A stretch of 64,000 nucleotides of DNA from Haematobacter massiliensis (lineage in GTDB: Bacteria; Pseudomonadota; Alphaproteobacteria; Rhodobacterales; Rhodobacteraceae). Each line of letters begins with the position of its first letter. Within the stretch, counting starts at the first letter, position 1. Under the pieces are notes generated by a model, which had not been told where the DNA came from, ran no database searches, and was given only the letters and a program-made list of their open reading frames with translations. The position numbers and the translations under genes are program-made. Positions 46,620 through 55,936 of this stretch are shown one piece after another. The stretch covers positions 62,001 to 126,000 of the forward strand of contig NZ_JGYG01000001.1 of the NCBI RefSeq assembly GCF_000740795.1, read 5' to 3'.

Positions 46620-47957
46620 ATGGCCCGCACGATGAAGATCGCCATCGTCGATGACGAACAGGACATGCGTCAGTCGATCAGCCAATGGCTGGCACTTTCG
46701 GGCTTTGACACGGAAACCTACGCCTCGGCGGAGGATGCGCTCAAGGTGATCGGGCCGGACTGGCCCGGCGTGGTGGTGTCCGATATCCGCATGCCCGGCA
46801 TGGATGGCATGACATTCCTGAAGCGCCTGATGAGCATGGATTCCGGCCTGCCCGTCATCATGATCACCGGTCATGGCGATGTGCCTATGGCGGTGGAGGC
46901 GATGCATGTCGGCGCATACGATTTTCTCGAGAAACCGTTCAACCCCGACCGGATGACCGAACTGGCGAAGAAGGCGACCCAGACCCGCCGCCTCGCGCTT
47001 GATAACCGGACCCTGCGGCGGGAACTGTCGGACGGAACGACGATGATGAAGAAGCTCATCGGCGGTTCTCCCGTGATGGAGCGGTTGCGAGAAGATATTC
47101 TCGATCTGGGTCAGGCGGATGGTCATGTCCTGATCGACGGCGAAACCGGCACGGGCAAGACGCTCGTGGCCCATGCGCTTCATGCCGTGGGGCCACGCGC
47201 CGGCAAGAAGTTCGTCTCGCTCTCCTGTGCGGCACTTGGGGAAGACCAGCTTTCGCAACGCCTGTTCGGCCCCATGGAGGAAGGCGCGACCAGCCTTCCC
47301 GCGGTGGAGGAGGCGCGCGGCGGCACGTTGGTGCTGGAGGATGTGGAAGCGCTCAGCCCGGCGGCGCAGGCCCGTCTGCTTGAGTTCATCAACGATCAGG
47401 GCACGCCGGCCGCGACCCGCATTATCGCCATCGTCAACCAGCATGAGGCCGGACGGACGGTCGAAGACGTTCTTCGCTCCGATCTCTATTACCGGCTCGC
47501 CGCGTTGAAGATCACCCTGCCGCCGCTCCGGCAGAGGGGAGAGGACATCCTGACGCTTTTCACCCGCTATGGTGAGCAGTTCTCAGAGGAATATGGTTGC
47601 GACGCGCCGCAGGTCACCGCGCAGGAAGCGGCACAGCTTCTGCAGGCGCCCTGGCCCGGAAATGTCCGTCAGCTCATCAACATCGCAGAGCGCGCGGTGT
47701 TGCAGAACCGGCGCGGCTCCGGCTCCATCGCCTCTCTGCTGATGGCGGACAGCGACGACAACTCGTCTCCCGCGATGACGACGGAAGGAAAGCCGCTCAA
47801 GGAATATGTCGAGGCGTTCGAGCGGATGCTTATCGACAACACCATGCGGCGGCACAAAGGGTCCATTGCCGCTGTGATGGATGAGCTCTGCCTGCCGCGC
47901 CGGACACTGAACGAGAAGATGGCAAAATACGCCCTGTCGCGTACGGATTACCTGTGA
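46620..47957 (+). CDS. dctD: NtrC-family response regulator (DctD-like) lacking the GAFTGA motif
   Basis: A 445-aa regulator: receiver (phospho-Asp55 in VVSDIRMPG), AAA+ domain (Walker A GETGTGKT at 174-181) and Fis-type HTH at the C-terminus (KGSIAAVMDELCLPRRTLNEKM). The AAA+ domain lacks the GAFTGA loop that contacts sigma-54; the region reads FGPMEEGATSLP. Walker B reads GGTLVLEDVE instead of GGTLFLDEI. So it probably does not activate sigma-54 promoters in the usual way. It starts after AGGAGACCC, eight bases downstream of dctB. Confidence 0.9.
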   Translation: MARTMKIAIVDDEQDMRQSISQWLALSGFDTETYASAEDALKVIGPDWPGVVVSDIRMPGMDGMTFLKRLMSMDSGLPVIMITGHGDVPMAVEAMHVGAYDFLEKPFNPDRMTELAKKATQTRRLALDNRTLRRELSDGTTMMKKLIGGSPVMERLREDILDLGQADGHVLIDGETGTGKTLVAHALHAVGPRAGKKFVSLSCAALGEDQLSQRLFGPMEEGATSLPAVEEARGGTLVLEDVEALSPAAQARLLEFINDQGTPAATRIIAIVNQHEAGRTVEDVLRSDLYYRLAALKITLPPLRQRGEDILTLFTRYGEQFSEEYGCDAPQVTAQEAAQLLQAPWPGNVRQLINIAERAVLQNRRGSGSIASLLMADSDDNSSPAMTTEGKPLKEYVEAFERMLIDNTMRRHKGSIAAVMDELCLPRRTLNEKMAKYALSRTDYL

Positions 47958-48536
47958 ACCGCCGTTGATTCGGTCGACCCCGGCCCGACTTTGAGATCAG
48001 ACGGGCCGGGGGAGCGATCACTGCCCGGGAGTGGGCCGTGGGGCAGCGGATACGTCTTCGCGGCACGTGCCGGGCCACCGCTTTCGAGAAGCTGGTGCCG
48101 GGCGGCTGCGATGCTTATGTAGCGCATAAGCTGCGGGAGGATGAATTTTGGCGTTGGCAATCGCCAGAATACCCCGTTAGTGTTGTCGTTATCTGGAATG
48201 TGCGGTTTCCGCCCTCTGGAAAAGGATTTCGCCGCGAACGATGCGAAGGCAGGGCGTCCCCAGCACGCGTTCGTCGGAGGATTTGGCCGAAAGGCCGGAG
48301 CAGCGCGCCTCATGCATCACGCAGGGGGCGCACATTGGGGGCGCGGCACACCGCGTCCAGGATTTGAAATGCGATGGATAAAGTCATGAGGAAAGGACAG
48401 CCGAGCGTGCAGACCGCGTCTGCCGCCGCCCTTGCCATGACACACCTCGCCCCAGCCAGTCACCACCCGGAACCTGTCCGCCCGCCCGATCGCATGCCGA
48501 TCGGGCTTTCGGGTTGCCGCGGTGCAACGAGAGATC
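47958..48536. other. Long leader region of rne
   Basis: The 579 bp before rne contain no convincing gene. GC drops around 48110-48210, where a promoter is likely. The 9-bp stem GCCCGATCG/CGATCGGGC at 48484-48506 lies 30 bp before the start codon. RNase E genes are often autoregulated through a structured leader; this fits but is not proven. Confidence 0.5.
47978..48011. terminator. Putative terminator after dctD
   Basis: CCCCGGCCCG and CGGGCCGGGG form a 10-bp GC-only stem with a 14-base loop, 20 bp after the dctD stop. No T-run follows, so it may be Rho-assisted or an attenuator. Confidence 0.45.
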
Positions 48537-51164
48537 ATGACAAAGAAGATGCTAATCGATGCCACGCACGCAGAGGAAACTCGCGTCGTGGTCGTGGACG
48601 GGAACAAGGTCGAAGAGTTTGACTTCGAGACCGTAAACAAGCGTCAGCTTGCGGGGAACATCTACCTCGCCAAGGTGACGCGGGTGGAGCCTTCGCTTCA
48701 GGCGGCCTTTGTGGACTACGGTGGCAACCGGCACGGGTTTCTGGCCTTCGCCGAGATTCACCCGGATTACTACCAGATCCCGGTGGCCGACCGTCAGGCG
48801 CTGATCGCCGAAGAGCGTGCTCTGGCCGAGCAGCAGGAAGCCGATGAAGCCCGCCGTGGCCGTCGTCGCTCCAAGGCTGCCGGCGTGGAGGGGGACGGCG
48901 ACGCGATCGCCCAGTCTGAGACGGATGCCGAACCGCTGGGCATGGATGTTGTCGACCTTGGGGAGCCGATGGAGGCCGACCTTTATGTCGCGCCCGATCG
49001 TACCGAGGATGAAACCGTCTACGCCGCTGTGGATAGCGCTTCGGAAACGGATTCCGACATAGAATCCATCGCGGAGGAGGACGTTTCCGAGGAACTCCCG
49101 CCGCCGCCGAAGCAGCGTGCCCGCCGCTACAAGATCCAGGAGGTCATCAAGGTCCGGCAGATCATGCTGGTCCAGGTCGTGAAGGAGGAGCGCGGCAACA
49201 AGGGTGCGGCGCTTACCACCTATCTGTCCCTGCCGGGCCGCTACTGCGTTCTGATGCCGAATACGGCGCGGGGCGGCGGCATCAGCCGCAAGATCACCAA
49301 CGCCGCCGACCGCAAGAAGCTGAAGGAAATCGCCTCCGAGCTGGAAGTGCCGGAAGGCGCGGGTCTCATCATCCGCACCGCGGGCGCGCAGCGCACGAAA
49401 TCGGAGATCAAGCGCGATTACGAGTATCTCATGCGGCTCTGGGAACAGATCCGCGACCTGACGCTCAAATCCATCGCTCCCGCGCCGATCTATGAGGAAG
49501 GCAACCTCATCAAGCGCGCGATCCGCGATCTTTACGAATCCGGCATCGAGGAAGTGCTGGTCGAGGGCGACGCGGGCTATCGCACGGCTCTCGACTTCAT
49601 GAAGATGATCATGCCGCCGGATGCGGTAAAGGTCATCCGCTACCACGATACCATGCCGCTCTTCGCGCGTTATCAGGTGGAAAGCTATCTGTCGGGCATG
49701 TTCAATCCGGTGGTCCAGCTCAAGTCCGGCGGTTACATCGTCATCGGCGTGACCGAGGCGCTCGTCGCGATCGACGTGAACTCCGGGCGGGCGACCAAGG
49801 AAGGGTCGATCGAGGATACCGCGCTCAAGACCAACCTTGAGGCGGCCGATGAAATCTCTCGCCAGCTTCGTCTGCGCGACCTTGCCGGGCTGATCGTCAT
49901 CGACTTCATCGACATGGAGGAACGTCGCAACAACGCCTCCGTCGAGAAGCGCCTGAAGGAGAAGCTGAAGACCGACCGCGCCCGTATTCAGGTCGGCCGC
50001 ATTTCCGGCTTCGGCCTCATGGAGATGTCGCGCCAACGGCTTCGTCCCGGCATGATCGAGGCGACGACCGCGCCTTGCCAGCACTGCCACGGCACGGGTC
50101 TCGTGCGCTCGGATGACAGCCTCGCGCTCGCCATTCTGCGGCAGATCGAGGAAGAGGGGACGCGCAAACGCTGCCGCGAGGTGGTGCTGAAAGCGCCTGT
50201 GGGCGTGGTCAACTTCCTCGTCAACCAGAAGCGGGAGCATATCGCGCAGATCGAGGCGCGCTACGGCCTGTCCGTGCGCATCGAGGCCGATCCCTTCATG
50301 ATCAGCCCCGATTTCTCGATCGAGAAGCTGAAAACCGCGACGCGCGCGCTGCCCGAAGCACAGACTGCGGTGATCTCGCTCGATACGACGGAAGCAATGC
50401 CCGAGTATGAGGAAGAGGTGGTCAAGGTCGAGGAGGCTCCCGTGTCTGCCGCCACCCCGGTTGCAGAGGAACCCCGTGAAGAGGGCGAAGGCCCGGCCCG
50501 CAAGAAGAAGCGGCGGCGGCGGCGGCGGCGGAACGGCCAGAACGGCGATGCTAACGTCACGGCTCAGGATGCCGATGCAGATGGTGACGAAGGTGACGAC
50601 GAGGCACCGGAAGCCGAGGTCGAATCCGTGACGGCGGAGCCGGCTGCGGAAGAAGTCCCTGCGGTGATTGCGCCTGAACCTGTTGTCGCTCCGGTCGAAA
50701 CCGAAGCGCCGAAGCTGGAGGTCGCGGCGGTTGCCATCGAGGCAGTGGCGGAAACGGTCACTGCCGAGGAGGCGCCTGCTGTGGAAGCTCCCGCAGAGGC
50801 CGAGCCGCCGAAGAAGAAACCGCGCACCCGCCGCAAGAAGGTGGAGCCGGTTGCAGAGGCTGCGGAAGCTCCGGCCGAGGTCGAAGCGCCGAAGAAGAAG
50901 CCACGCACCCGCCGCAAGAAGGTGGAAACACCCGTAGAGGCCGTGACGACCGAGATCGCCCCAGAAGCGACTCCGGTGTCCGAGGCTACGCTTCCTGCGG
51001 ATCTGCAGACGGCCGAGCCTGGGCCCGTAGCTCCAGTGTCGGAAGCCACTGCACCCGCTCCCGCTGAGGAGGAGACGGTGACGGCAGAACCGGCGCTCGC
51101 GGATGGAGACGAGGCTGAAAAGCCCGCGTCGAAGCGCCGCGGCTGGTGGACGGTCAATACCTGA
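48537..51164 (+). CDS. rne: Ribonuclease E
   Basis: RNase E, 875 aa, the main mRNA-processing endonuclease. The N-terminus MTKKMLIDATHAEETRVVVV leads into an S1 domain split by a 110-residue acidic insert (residues about 85-195), typical of alphaproteobacteria. The catalytic core has Asp413 in IDVNSGRATKEG and the Zn-link cysteines CQHC (514-517). Residues about 630-875 are a disordered, Ala/Glu/Pro-rich scaffold with two copies of KKKPRTRRKKVE (about 757 and 784), presumably RNA-binding, and the end RRGWWTVNT. The ATG at 48537 is used; a GTG five codons upstream is possible. A 562-codon minus-strand frame over this gene is a shadow. Confidence 0.97.
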   Translation: MTKKMLIDATHAEETRVVVVDGNKVEEFDFETVNKRQLAGNIYLAKVTRVEPSLQAAFVDYGGNRHGFLAFAEIHPDYYQIPVADRQALIAEERALAEQQEADEARRGRRRSKAAGVEGDGDAIAQSETDAEPLGMDVVDLGEPMEADLYVAPDRTEDETVYAAVDSASETDSDIESIAEEDVSEELPPPPKQRARRYKIQEVIKVRQIMLVQVVKEERGNKGAALTTYLSLPGRYCVLMPNTARGGGISRKITNAADRKKLKEIASELEVPEGAGLIIRTAGAQRTKSEIKRDYEYLMRLWEQIRDLTLKSIAPAPIYEEGNLIKRAIRDLYESGIEEVLVEGDAGYRTALDFMKMIMPPDAVKVIRYHDTMPLFARYQVESYLSGMFNPVVQLKSGGYIVIGVTEALVAIDVNSGRATKEGSIEDTALKTNLEAADEISRQLRLRDLAGLIVIDFIDMEERRNNASVEKRLKEKLKTDRARIQVGRISGFGLMEMSRQRLRPGMIEATTAPCQHCHGTGLVRSDDSLALAILRQIEEEGTRKRCREVVLKAPVGVVNFLVNQKREHIAQIEARYGLSVRIEADPFMISPDFSIEKLKTATRALPEAQTAVISLDTTEAMPEYEEEVVKVEEAPVSAATPVAEEPREEGEGPARKKKRRRRRRRNGQNGDANVTAQDADADGDEGDDEAPEAEVESVTAEPAAEEVPAVIAPEPVVAPVETEAPKLEVAAVAIEAVAETVTAEEAPAVEAPAEAEPPKKKPRTRRKKVEPVAEAAEAPAEVEAPKKKPRTRRKKVETPVEAVTTEIAPEATPVSEATLPADLQTAEPGPVAPVSEATAPAPAEEETVTAEPALADGDEAEKPASKRRGWWTVNT

Positions 51165-51184
51165 TCCCCAATGGAAGAACCTAG

Positions 51185-51211
51185 AAAGGGCGCCCTGTGG
51201 CGCCCTTTTTC
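51185..51211. terminator. Intrinsic terminator between rne and tusA
   Basis: AAAGGGCGCC pairs with GGCGCCCTTT over a four-base loop, with a T-run on the plus strand. It ends rne and may also serve the convergent tusA gene. Confidence 0.9.
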
Positions 51212-51215
51212 GTTC

Positions 51216-51443
51216 CTACCCGCGAGCCCGTATGAGGAATGTGATCTCGTCCCCGTTCTCATGACTTTCGAGCAGCATATGCCCGGTCTCGGTACAGAAA
51301 TGCGGGATGTCTACACGGGCCATCGGATCGGTCGCGAGGATGCGGAGCACCTTGCCGGGGGCAAGTCCTGCCAACCGCTTCTGCGCGCGCAGCACCGGCA
51401 GGGGGCAGCGCAGGGCCCGCGCATCGAGGTCTTCATCCCACAT
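51216..51443 (-). CDS. tusA: TusA-family sulfurtransferase
   Basis: A 75-aa TusA/SirA-like sulfur carrier. The Cys in ALRCPLPVLRAQKRL forms the CPxP motif that carries a persulfide. It passes sulfur to tRNA thiolation or molybdenum cofactor enzymes. ATG at 51443 follows AAAGGATTG; upstream in-frame codons are ignored. It lies divergent from ccdA with about 120 bp between. Confidence 0.92.
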   Translation of the reverse strand: MWDEDLDARALRCPLPVLRAQKRLAGLAPGKVLRILATDPMARVDIPHFCTETGHMLLESHENGDEITFLIRARG

Positions 51444-51564
51444 GTTCAATCCTTTCGTGGCTATGCTCTGCCTACCTTCGACTGGCCGCTCACGGCAAGA
51501 AGGAGCACGGCAAGGTGACATCGGCCGCAGGTGACGGCGCCGCCAGAAGCGGCTAGGAGAAGGC

Positions 51565-52314
51565 ATGTTCGGAATCGATCTCTTTGACGCAGCCCTGTTG
51601 CCCGCGATGCTCGTCGCGCTGGTGGCGGGTGTGCTGTCCTTCCTGTCGCCTTGCGTCCTCCCCATCGTGCCGCCCTATCTTGCCTATATGGGCGGGGTCA
51701 GGATGCAGGAAATGACCGAAGGAGGCCGTAGCCGCGCGGCGATCCTGCCCGCGCTGTTCTTCGTCATGGGGCTGTCCACGGTATTCCTGCTGCTGGGCTT
51801 CACGGCCTCGGCGCTCGGGACATTCTTCCTGCGCAATCAGGAGATGTTCACGCGCATCTCGGGAGCCATCGTCATCATCTTCGGCCTGCATTTTCTGGGC
51901 GTTTTCCGCATCCCGATCCTGGATCGCGAGGCTCGGCTGGATGCCGGCGACAGGGGGGGATCGGCTCTCGGCGCCTATGTGCTGGGACTGGCCTTTGCCT
52001 TTGGCTGGACACCCTGCATCGGGCCGCAGCTGGGCGCGATCCTGTCCCTTGCCGCCTCCGAGACCTCGGTCACGCGGGGGACGGTACTGCTTGGCGTCTA
52101 TGCGGCGGGATTGGGCATTCCGTTTCTGCTCGCGGCGGTGTTCATTCAGCGCTCCATCGGGCTGATGAACCGGCTGAAGAAGCACATGAAGGTGATCGAG
52201 CGGGCGATGGGGCTGCTGCTGGTGCTCGTCGGGTTGGCGCTGGTATCGGGGGCTTTCTCCGCGTTTTCCTGGTGGCTGCTGGAGACATTCCCCGCGCTTG
52301 GGCGCATCGGCTAA
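51565..52314 (+). CDS. ccdA: Cytochrome c biogenesis protein CcdA
   Basis: A 249-aa inner-membrane protein with six spans that moves reducing power to the periplasm. The redox cysteines are Cys30 in SFLSPCVLPIVPPYLAYM and Cys151 in FGWTPCIGPQLGAIL. It keeps apocytochrome c thiols reduced for haem attachment. The frame ends four bases into the RHH gene on the other strand. Confidence 0.93.
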   Translation: MFGIDLFDAALLPAMLVALVAGVLSFLSPCVLPIVPPYLAYMGGVRMQEMTEGGRSRAAILPALFFVMGLSTVFLLLGFTASALGTFFLRNQEMFTRISGAIVIIFGLHFLGVFRIPILDREARLDAGDRGGSALGAYVLGLAFAFGWTPCIGPQLGAILSLAASETSVTRGTVLLGVYAAGLGIPFLLAAVFIQRSIGLMNRLKKHMKVIERAMGLLLVLVGLALVSGAFSAFSWWLLETFPALGRIG

Positions 52315-52529
52315 CGGGTGAGAGCCCGCTCCAGCACCCAGACACGGATGGCGGAAGCAAGGCCGACATCCGGTGCGCGGGTCGCGTCGATTTCCGCCGC
52401 CAGCGCATTGATCGCCCGGCCATCCTCATCCGCGTAACGGCGAAACGCCCGCCAGAATTCATCCTCCAGCGAGACGCTCGTCCTGTGGCCGTTGAGGGTA
52501 AGCGAATGCTTGACGGGGCGTCCCTTCAC
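52311..52529 (-). CDS. Ribbon-helix-helix domain protein (RHH_4 type)
   Basis: A 72-aa protein with the pattern VKHSLTLNGHRTSVSLEDEFWRAFRRYADEDGRAINALAAEID, the RHH_4 family common beside fumC in Rhodobacteraceae. It could bind DNA as a dimer through the beta-strand TSVSL. The start is a GTG at 52529 overlapping the previous stop (GTGA). It ends tail to tail with ccdA, four-base overlap. Targets unknown. Confidence 0.85.
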   Translation of the reverse strand: MKGRPVKHSLTLNGHRTSVSLEDEFWRAFRRYADEDGRAINALAAEIDATRAPDVGLASAIRVWVLERALTR

Positions 52530-53137
52530 CGGCGCCGCTCCATTGTCACTGTGCGCTCGCCATCTGAGGTCCGCTCGCCCGTCGCGACGAAGCCCAATCC
52601 CGTGTAGAAGGTCACCGCAGAGAGAGAGGCGCTCAGGCGCAGAACGGGCACCTCTGCCTCGGGCGCGGCGAGCAGGGTGCGCATCAATCCGCTGCCAATG
52701 CCACGGCCCTGATGGGCCGGATCTACGAATACGCTCCGCACCTGACCGCCCTCGAGCGCGGCAAGACCGACAGGATGGCCATCGAGCAGCGCCACGTAGC
52801 AACAAGGTCCGGCGATCAACGCCGCGACGCGTTGCTCGGTGAAGGCGGCGACAAGCCTTTCGATGACCGCTGGCGGATAATCCCTGGCATTGGTGTCCCG
52901 CAAGGCCCGATGGATCACGTGGAGCAGAAGCTTCGCGTCCCCGGCCTCTGCCCGGCGGATATCCGGTTGCAGGCGGTGACCATCGAGAAAGGCGCGCGCC
53001 TTCGCAGCACGCGCCTCCTCCATCTGGCGTTCGGCCTTGGTCCGGCCGAATTTGGCGGCGTTGGCGTCCCCCTCCGCGCGGCGGGCGGCCCGCTCGCGCG
53101 CCTTCCGTGCCTCGCGGAGATTGACGACCTTCGCCAT
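52526..53137 (-). CDS. DUF4169-GNAT acetyltransferase fusion
   Basis: A 203-aa protein. Residues 1-55 match the small DUF4169 family ([30 protein letters not shown]), usually a separate protein of about 60 aa encoded between fumC and the RHH gene. Residues 60-203 form a complete GNAT domain with RSVFVDPAHQGRGIGSGLM as the acetyl-CoA loop and AVTFYTGLGFV near the end. No stop or restart separates the two. The ATG overlaps the fumC stop by one base. The acceptor is unknown; the basic DUF4169 helix may give partner or nucleic-acid binding. Confidence 0.85.
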   Translation of the reverse strand: MAKVVNLREARKARERAARRAEGDANAAKFGRTKAERQMEEARAAKARAFLDGHRLQPDIRRAEAGDAKLLLHVIHRALRDTNARDYPPAVIERLVAAFTEQRVAALIAGPCCYVALLDGHPVGLAALEGGQVRSVFVDPAHQGRGIGSGLMRTLLAAPEAEVPVLRLSASLSAVTFYTGLGFVATGERTSDGERTVTMERRR

Positions 53138-54531
53138 CAGTCCTCCGGGCCGACCATCTTTTCGGGCCGCACCACCTCATCGAAGGTCTTTTCGTCCACG
53201 AAACCGAGGGCGATGGCCTCTTCCTTGAGCGTCGTGCCGTTCTTGTGCGCCGTCTTGGCCACCTTCGTCGCGTTGTCATAGCCGATGGTAGGCGCAAGCG
53301 CCGTGACCAGCATGAGCGACTCCTTCATCAGCTTTTCGATCCGCGGCTTGTTCGCCTCGATCCCGACGACCATGTTGTCGGTGAACGAACCCGCTGCATC
53401 GCCGAGAAGCTGCATGGACTGCAGCACATTGTAGGACATCATCGGGTTATAGACGTTCAGTTCGAAATGCCCCTGGGAGCCAGCGAAACCCACCGCCGCG
53501 TCATTGCCCATGACATGTGCGCAGACCATGGTCAGCGCCTCCGCCTGTGTCGGGTTCACCTTTCCCGGCATGATGGAGGAACCGGGTTCGTTTTCCGGCA
53601 GGATCAGCTCACCCAACCCCGACCGCGGGCCGGAACCCAGCAGACGGATGTCGTTGGCGATCTTGAAGAGCGAGGCGGCCACAGTCTTCAGCGCGCCCGA
53701 GAACATGACCATCGCGTCATGTGCGGCGAGCGCCTCGAACTTGTTGGGGGCGGTGACGAAGGGCAGGGAGGTGATCTCCGCGATCTTGGCGGCGATGGCG
53801 GTATCCCAACCCTTCTTGGTGTTGAGCCCGGTGCCGACGGCCGTGCCGCCCTGCGCCAGTTCGTAGATGTCGGGCAGACAGGCTTCGATCCGCTCGATCC
53901 CCTTGGCCACCTGATGCGCATAGCCGGAGAATTCCTGGCCCAGCGTCAGGGGCGTGGCGTCCTGCGTATGGGTCCGGCCGATCTTGATGATGTCCGCGAA
54001 CTCAACCGCCTTCGCGTCAAGCGCGGCGTCGAGTTTCCTCAGCCCCGGAAGCAGCACATCGCGCGCCTGCGTGCCGATGGCCACGTGCATCGCGGTGGGG
54101 AAGGTATCATTGGACGACTGGCCCATGTTCACATGGTCGTTCGGGTGAACGGGCTTCTTGGACCCCATCGTGCCCCCGAGGATCTCGATGGCGCGGTTGG
54201 AGATGACCTCGTTCGCGTTCATGTTCGACTGGGTGCCGGAACCGGTCTGCCAGACGACCAGCGGGAAGTTGTCGTCGAACTTGCCGGCGACGACTTCGCC
54301 TGCCGCTTCCACCATCGCATTGCCGATCTCGGGCGACAGGTTGCCGGTGGCCATGTTGACCTCCGCCGCCGCCTGCTTGATGACGCCGAGCGCGCGAATG
54401 ATCGGCACGGGCTGCTTTTCCCAGCCGATCGGGAAGTTCTGGATCGAACGCTGTGTCTGCGCTCCCCAATACTTGTCGGCAGGAACCTCCAGCGGGCCGA
54501 AGCTGTCGGTTTCGGTGCGGGTCGCGGTCAT
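53137..54531 (-). CDS. fumC: Class II fumarate hydratase
   Basis: Fumarase C, 464 aa, hydrates fumarate to malate in the TCA cycle. The superfamily signature is [13 protein letters not shown]; also [21 protein letters not shown] and [21 protein letters not shown]. The start at 54531 ([12 protein letters not shown]) has AAGGAG six bases upstream; ATG at 54546 would place that site inside the gene. It leads the fumC-DUF4169/GNAT-RHH operon. Confidence 0.97.
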   Translation of the reverse strand: MTATRTETDSFGPLEVPADKYWGAQTQRSIQNFPIGWEKQPVPIIRALGVIKQAAAEVNMATGNLSPEIGNAMVEAAGEVVAGKFDDNFPLVVWQTGSGTQSNMNANEVISNRAIEILGGTMGSKKPVHPNDHVNMGQSSNDTFPTAMHVAIGTQARDVLLPGLRKLDAALDAKAVEFADIIKIGRTHTQDATPLTLGQEFSGYAHQVAKGIERIEACLPDIYELAQGGTAVGTGLNTKKGWDTAIAAKIAEITSLPFVTAPNKFEALAAHDAMVMFSGALKTVAASLFKIANDIRLLGSGPRSGLGELILPENEPGSSIMPGKVNPTQAEALTMVCAHVMGNDAAVGFAGSQGHFELNVYNPMMSYNVLQSMQLLGDAAGSFTDNMVVGIEANKPRIEKLMKESLMLVTALAPTIGYDNATKVAKTAHKNGTTLKEEAIALGFVDEKTFDEVVRPEKMVGPED

Positions 54532-54635
54532 CTCGGACTCCTTCATGGATATCGGGCCGGTTTAGCGACTCCCGCCGAAAAGGCAATCCGGCGTTACCGC
54601 TAGCGCCAGGACAATGCGGAGACTCATGTTGACCT

Positions 54636-55287
54636 TTGGTCATCAGGAGAGGGAGAAACCTACTAAAACTCCCGTGCGCCGGAGTAGCGACACCCGCGGT
54701 TGTGGCGACATACGCTTATCGTGGCGATAAATTCACCCGCAGTTATGCTCATGACCTCGATACGGGGGAGAGGCCGGACGGCTGCCCAACGGGGGAGGTC
54801 GCGGCGGCCGGCAAGGCGAGTATCGAGATGGATGAGACCAGGGCCCCGACGGCGGTCTGGCGCGCCTTCATGGTTTCGCTTCGAGCGGGACAGTCCTGCG
54901 CCCGCGATACCGGAATATCTGGTCTCCGTTTCGGGCCCGTCTCCGCTTTACATCGGAGGCAGGGACAAGTTCGAGCAGGGCTACGGAAAGCCTGCGCCTT
55001 GGATGCCCGGCTTGCTCTATCTGAAATTCGATGAAGCGGCGCAGTTGGTCCGCTACTACCTGGGCATATTCATCGGGTATGACCGTGCGATTTCCGATGG
55101 CGGAGCCTGCTTCGCGGGCCTGCTCATGCGTAGTCCGACGGGAGCACGGATGCTATCACGCTCCGGCTGGTTATTGGGAGCGGACGGAGCCAAGCCCGGT
55201 TCTGCGGCCTGCGGGAGGTCTTTGCTGCCGGCGGGGCGGGAGATGACGGGAGCGGTCAGCTATCGGAAAGCTCGCGCGCGGGGATGA
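54636..55287 (+). pseudogene. Possible frameshifted coding remnant
   Basis: Between fumC and the DUF1285 gene no intact gene is evident, but two overlapping frames show coding-like composition in succession: VATYAYRGDKFTRSYAHDL in one frame up to about 54890, then PEYLVSVSGPSPLYIGGRDK and LLYLKFDEAAQLVRYYLGIF in another. One gene with a frameshift near 54880-54900 would explain this. I recognise no family. The 3' end overlaps the DUF1285 gene. Chance is a real alternative. Confidence 0.22.
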
Positions 55288-55840
55288 TCGGGAAGAAGCT
55301 GTGACCTGACCACAGGCCCAGCCAATCCTCGCCCTCCCGCTCCTCCACCGTGGCGATTTCCACCAGCCGGTAGAAGCTCTTGCGGTCTATCAGCGCGTCC
55401 AGCCCGCGGCGGATATGGACATAGGGGGAGGGCTCCCCGGTGTCGGGATCGCGCGCGACGCGGATCGGATGCTCCTCTCCGGCCACGACTGCATCGCCGA
55501 CCTGGGTGGTGAAGGTGAGGTTCTGGTCCTTGCCCGTCCCCGCGCGCTCGAAATCGACGGCGACGAAGGGGGCGTCCTCCACGGTGATGCCGACCTTTTC
55601 CACAGGCGTGACAAGGAAATATTTCCCGTCCTCCAGCTTCAGGATGGAAGAAAAGAGCCGCACCAGTTCCGGCCTTCCGATGGGGGTGCCAAGGTAGAAC
55701 CATGTCCCGTCCCGCGCGATCCGCATGTCCAGATCGCCGCAGAAGGGGGGATTCCACAGATGCACGGGCGGCAGGCCCTTCTTGCCGCCCTGTGCCGCCG
55801 AAACGCTCTTTGCGAGGCCATCAGCCGAAAGTTCTGCCAT
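55256..55840 (-). CDS. DUF1285 domain protein
   Basis: A 194-aa cytoplasmic protein of the DUF1285 family: PPVHLWNPPFCGDLDMRIARDGTWFYLGTPIGRPELVRLFSSIL and DGKYFLVTPVEKVGITVEDAPFVAVDFE. The start at 55840 has GGAGGAACAG directly before it, while the in-frame ATG at 55867 has no ribosome site. Function unknown. It is divergent from the MoxR operon; related genomes often keep the two side by side. Confidence 0.88.
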   Translation of the reverse strand: MAELSADGLAKSVSAAQGGKKGLPPVHLWNPPFCGDLDMRIARDGTWFYLGTPIGRPELVRLFSSILKLEDGKYFLVTPVEKVGITVEDAPFVAVDFERAGTGKDQNLTFTTQVGDAVVAGEEHPIRVARDPDTGEPSPYVHIRRGLDALIDRKSFYRLVEIATVEEREGEDWLGLWSGHSFFPIIPARELSDS

Positions 55841-55936
55841 CTGTTCCTCCGGTAACGGTTTTGCCATTTGTGCCAGTGGCGTTATCTGGCTCTAATATTG
55901 GTATAACCTACTATCACCCGGCAAAAGGGGAGCGCC

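Noticed and set aside
48552-50240. A 562-codon open frame on the minus strand across rne
   Set aside because: It lies wholly antisense to the clear RNase E core, is rich in His, Arg, Asp and Leu as expected from reverse-strand codons of a GC-rich gene, and has no family motif.
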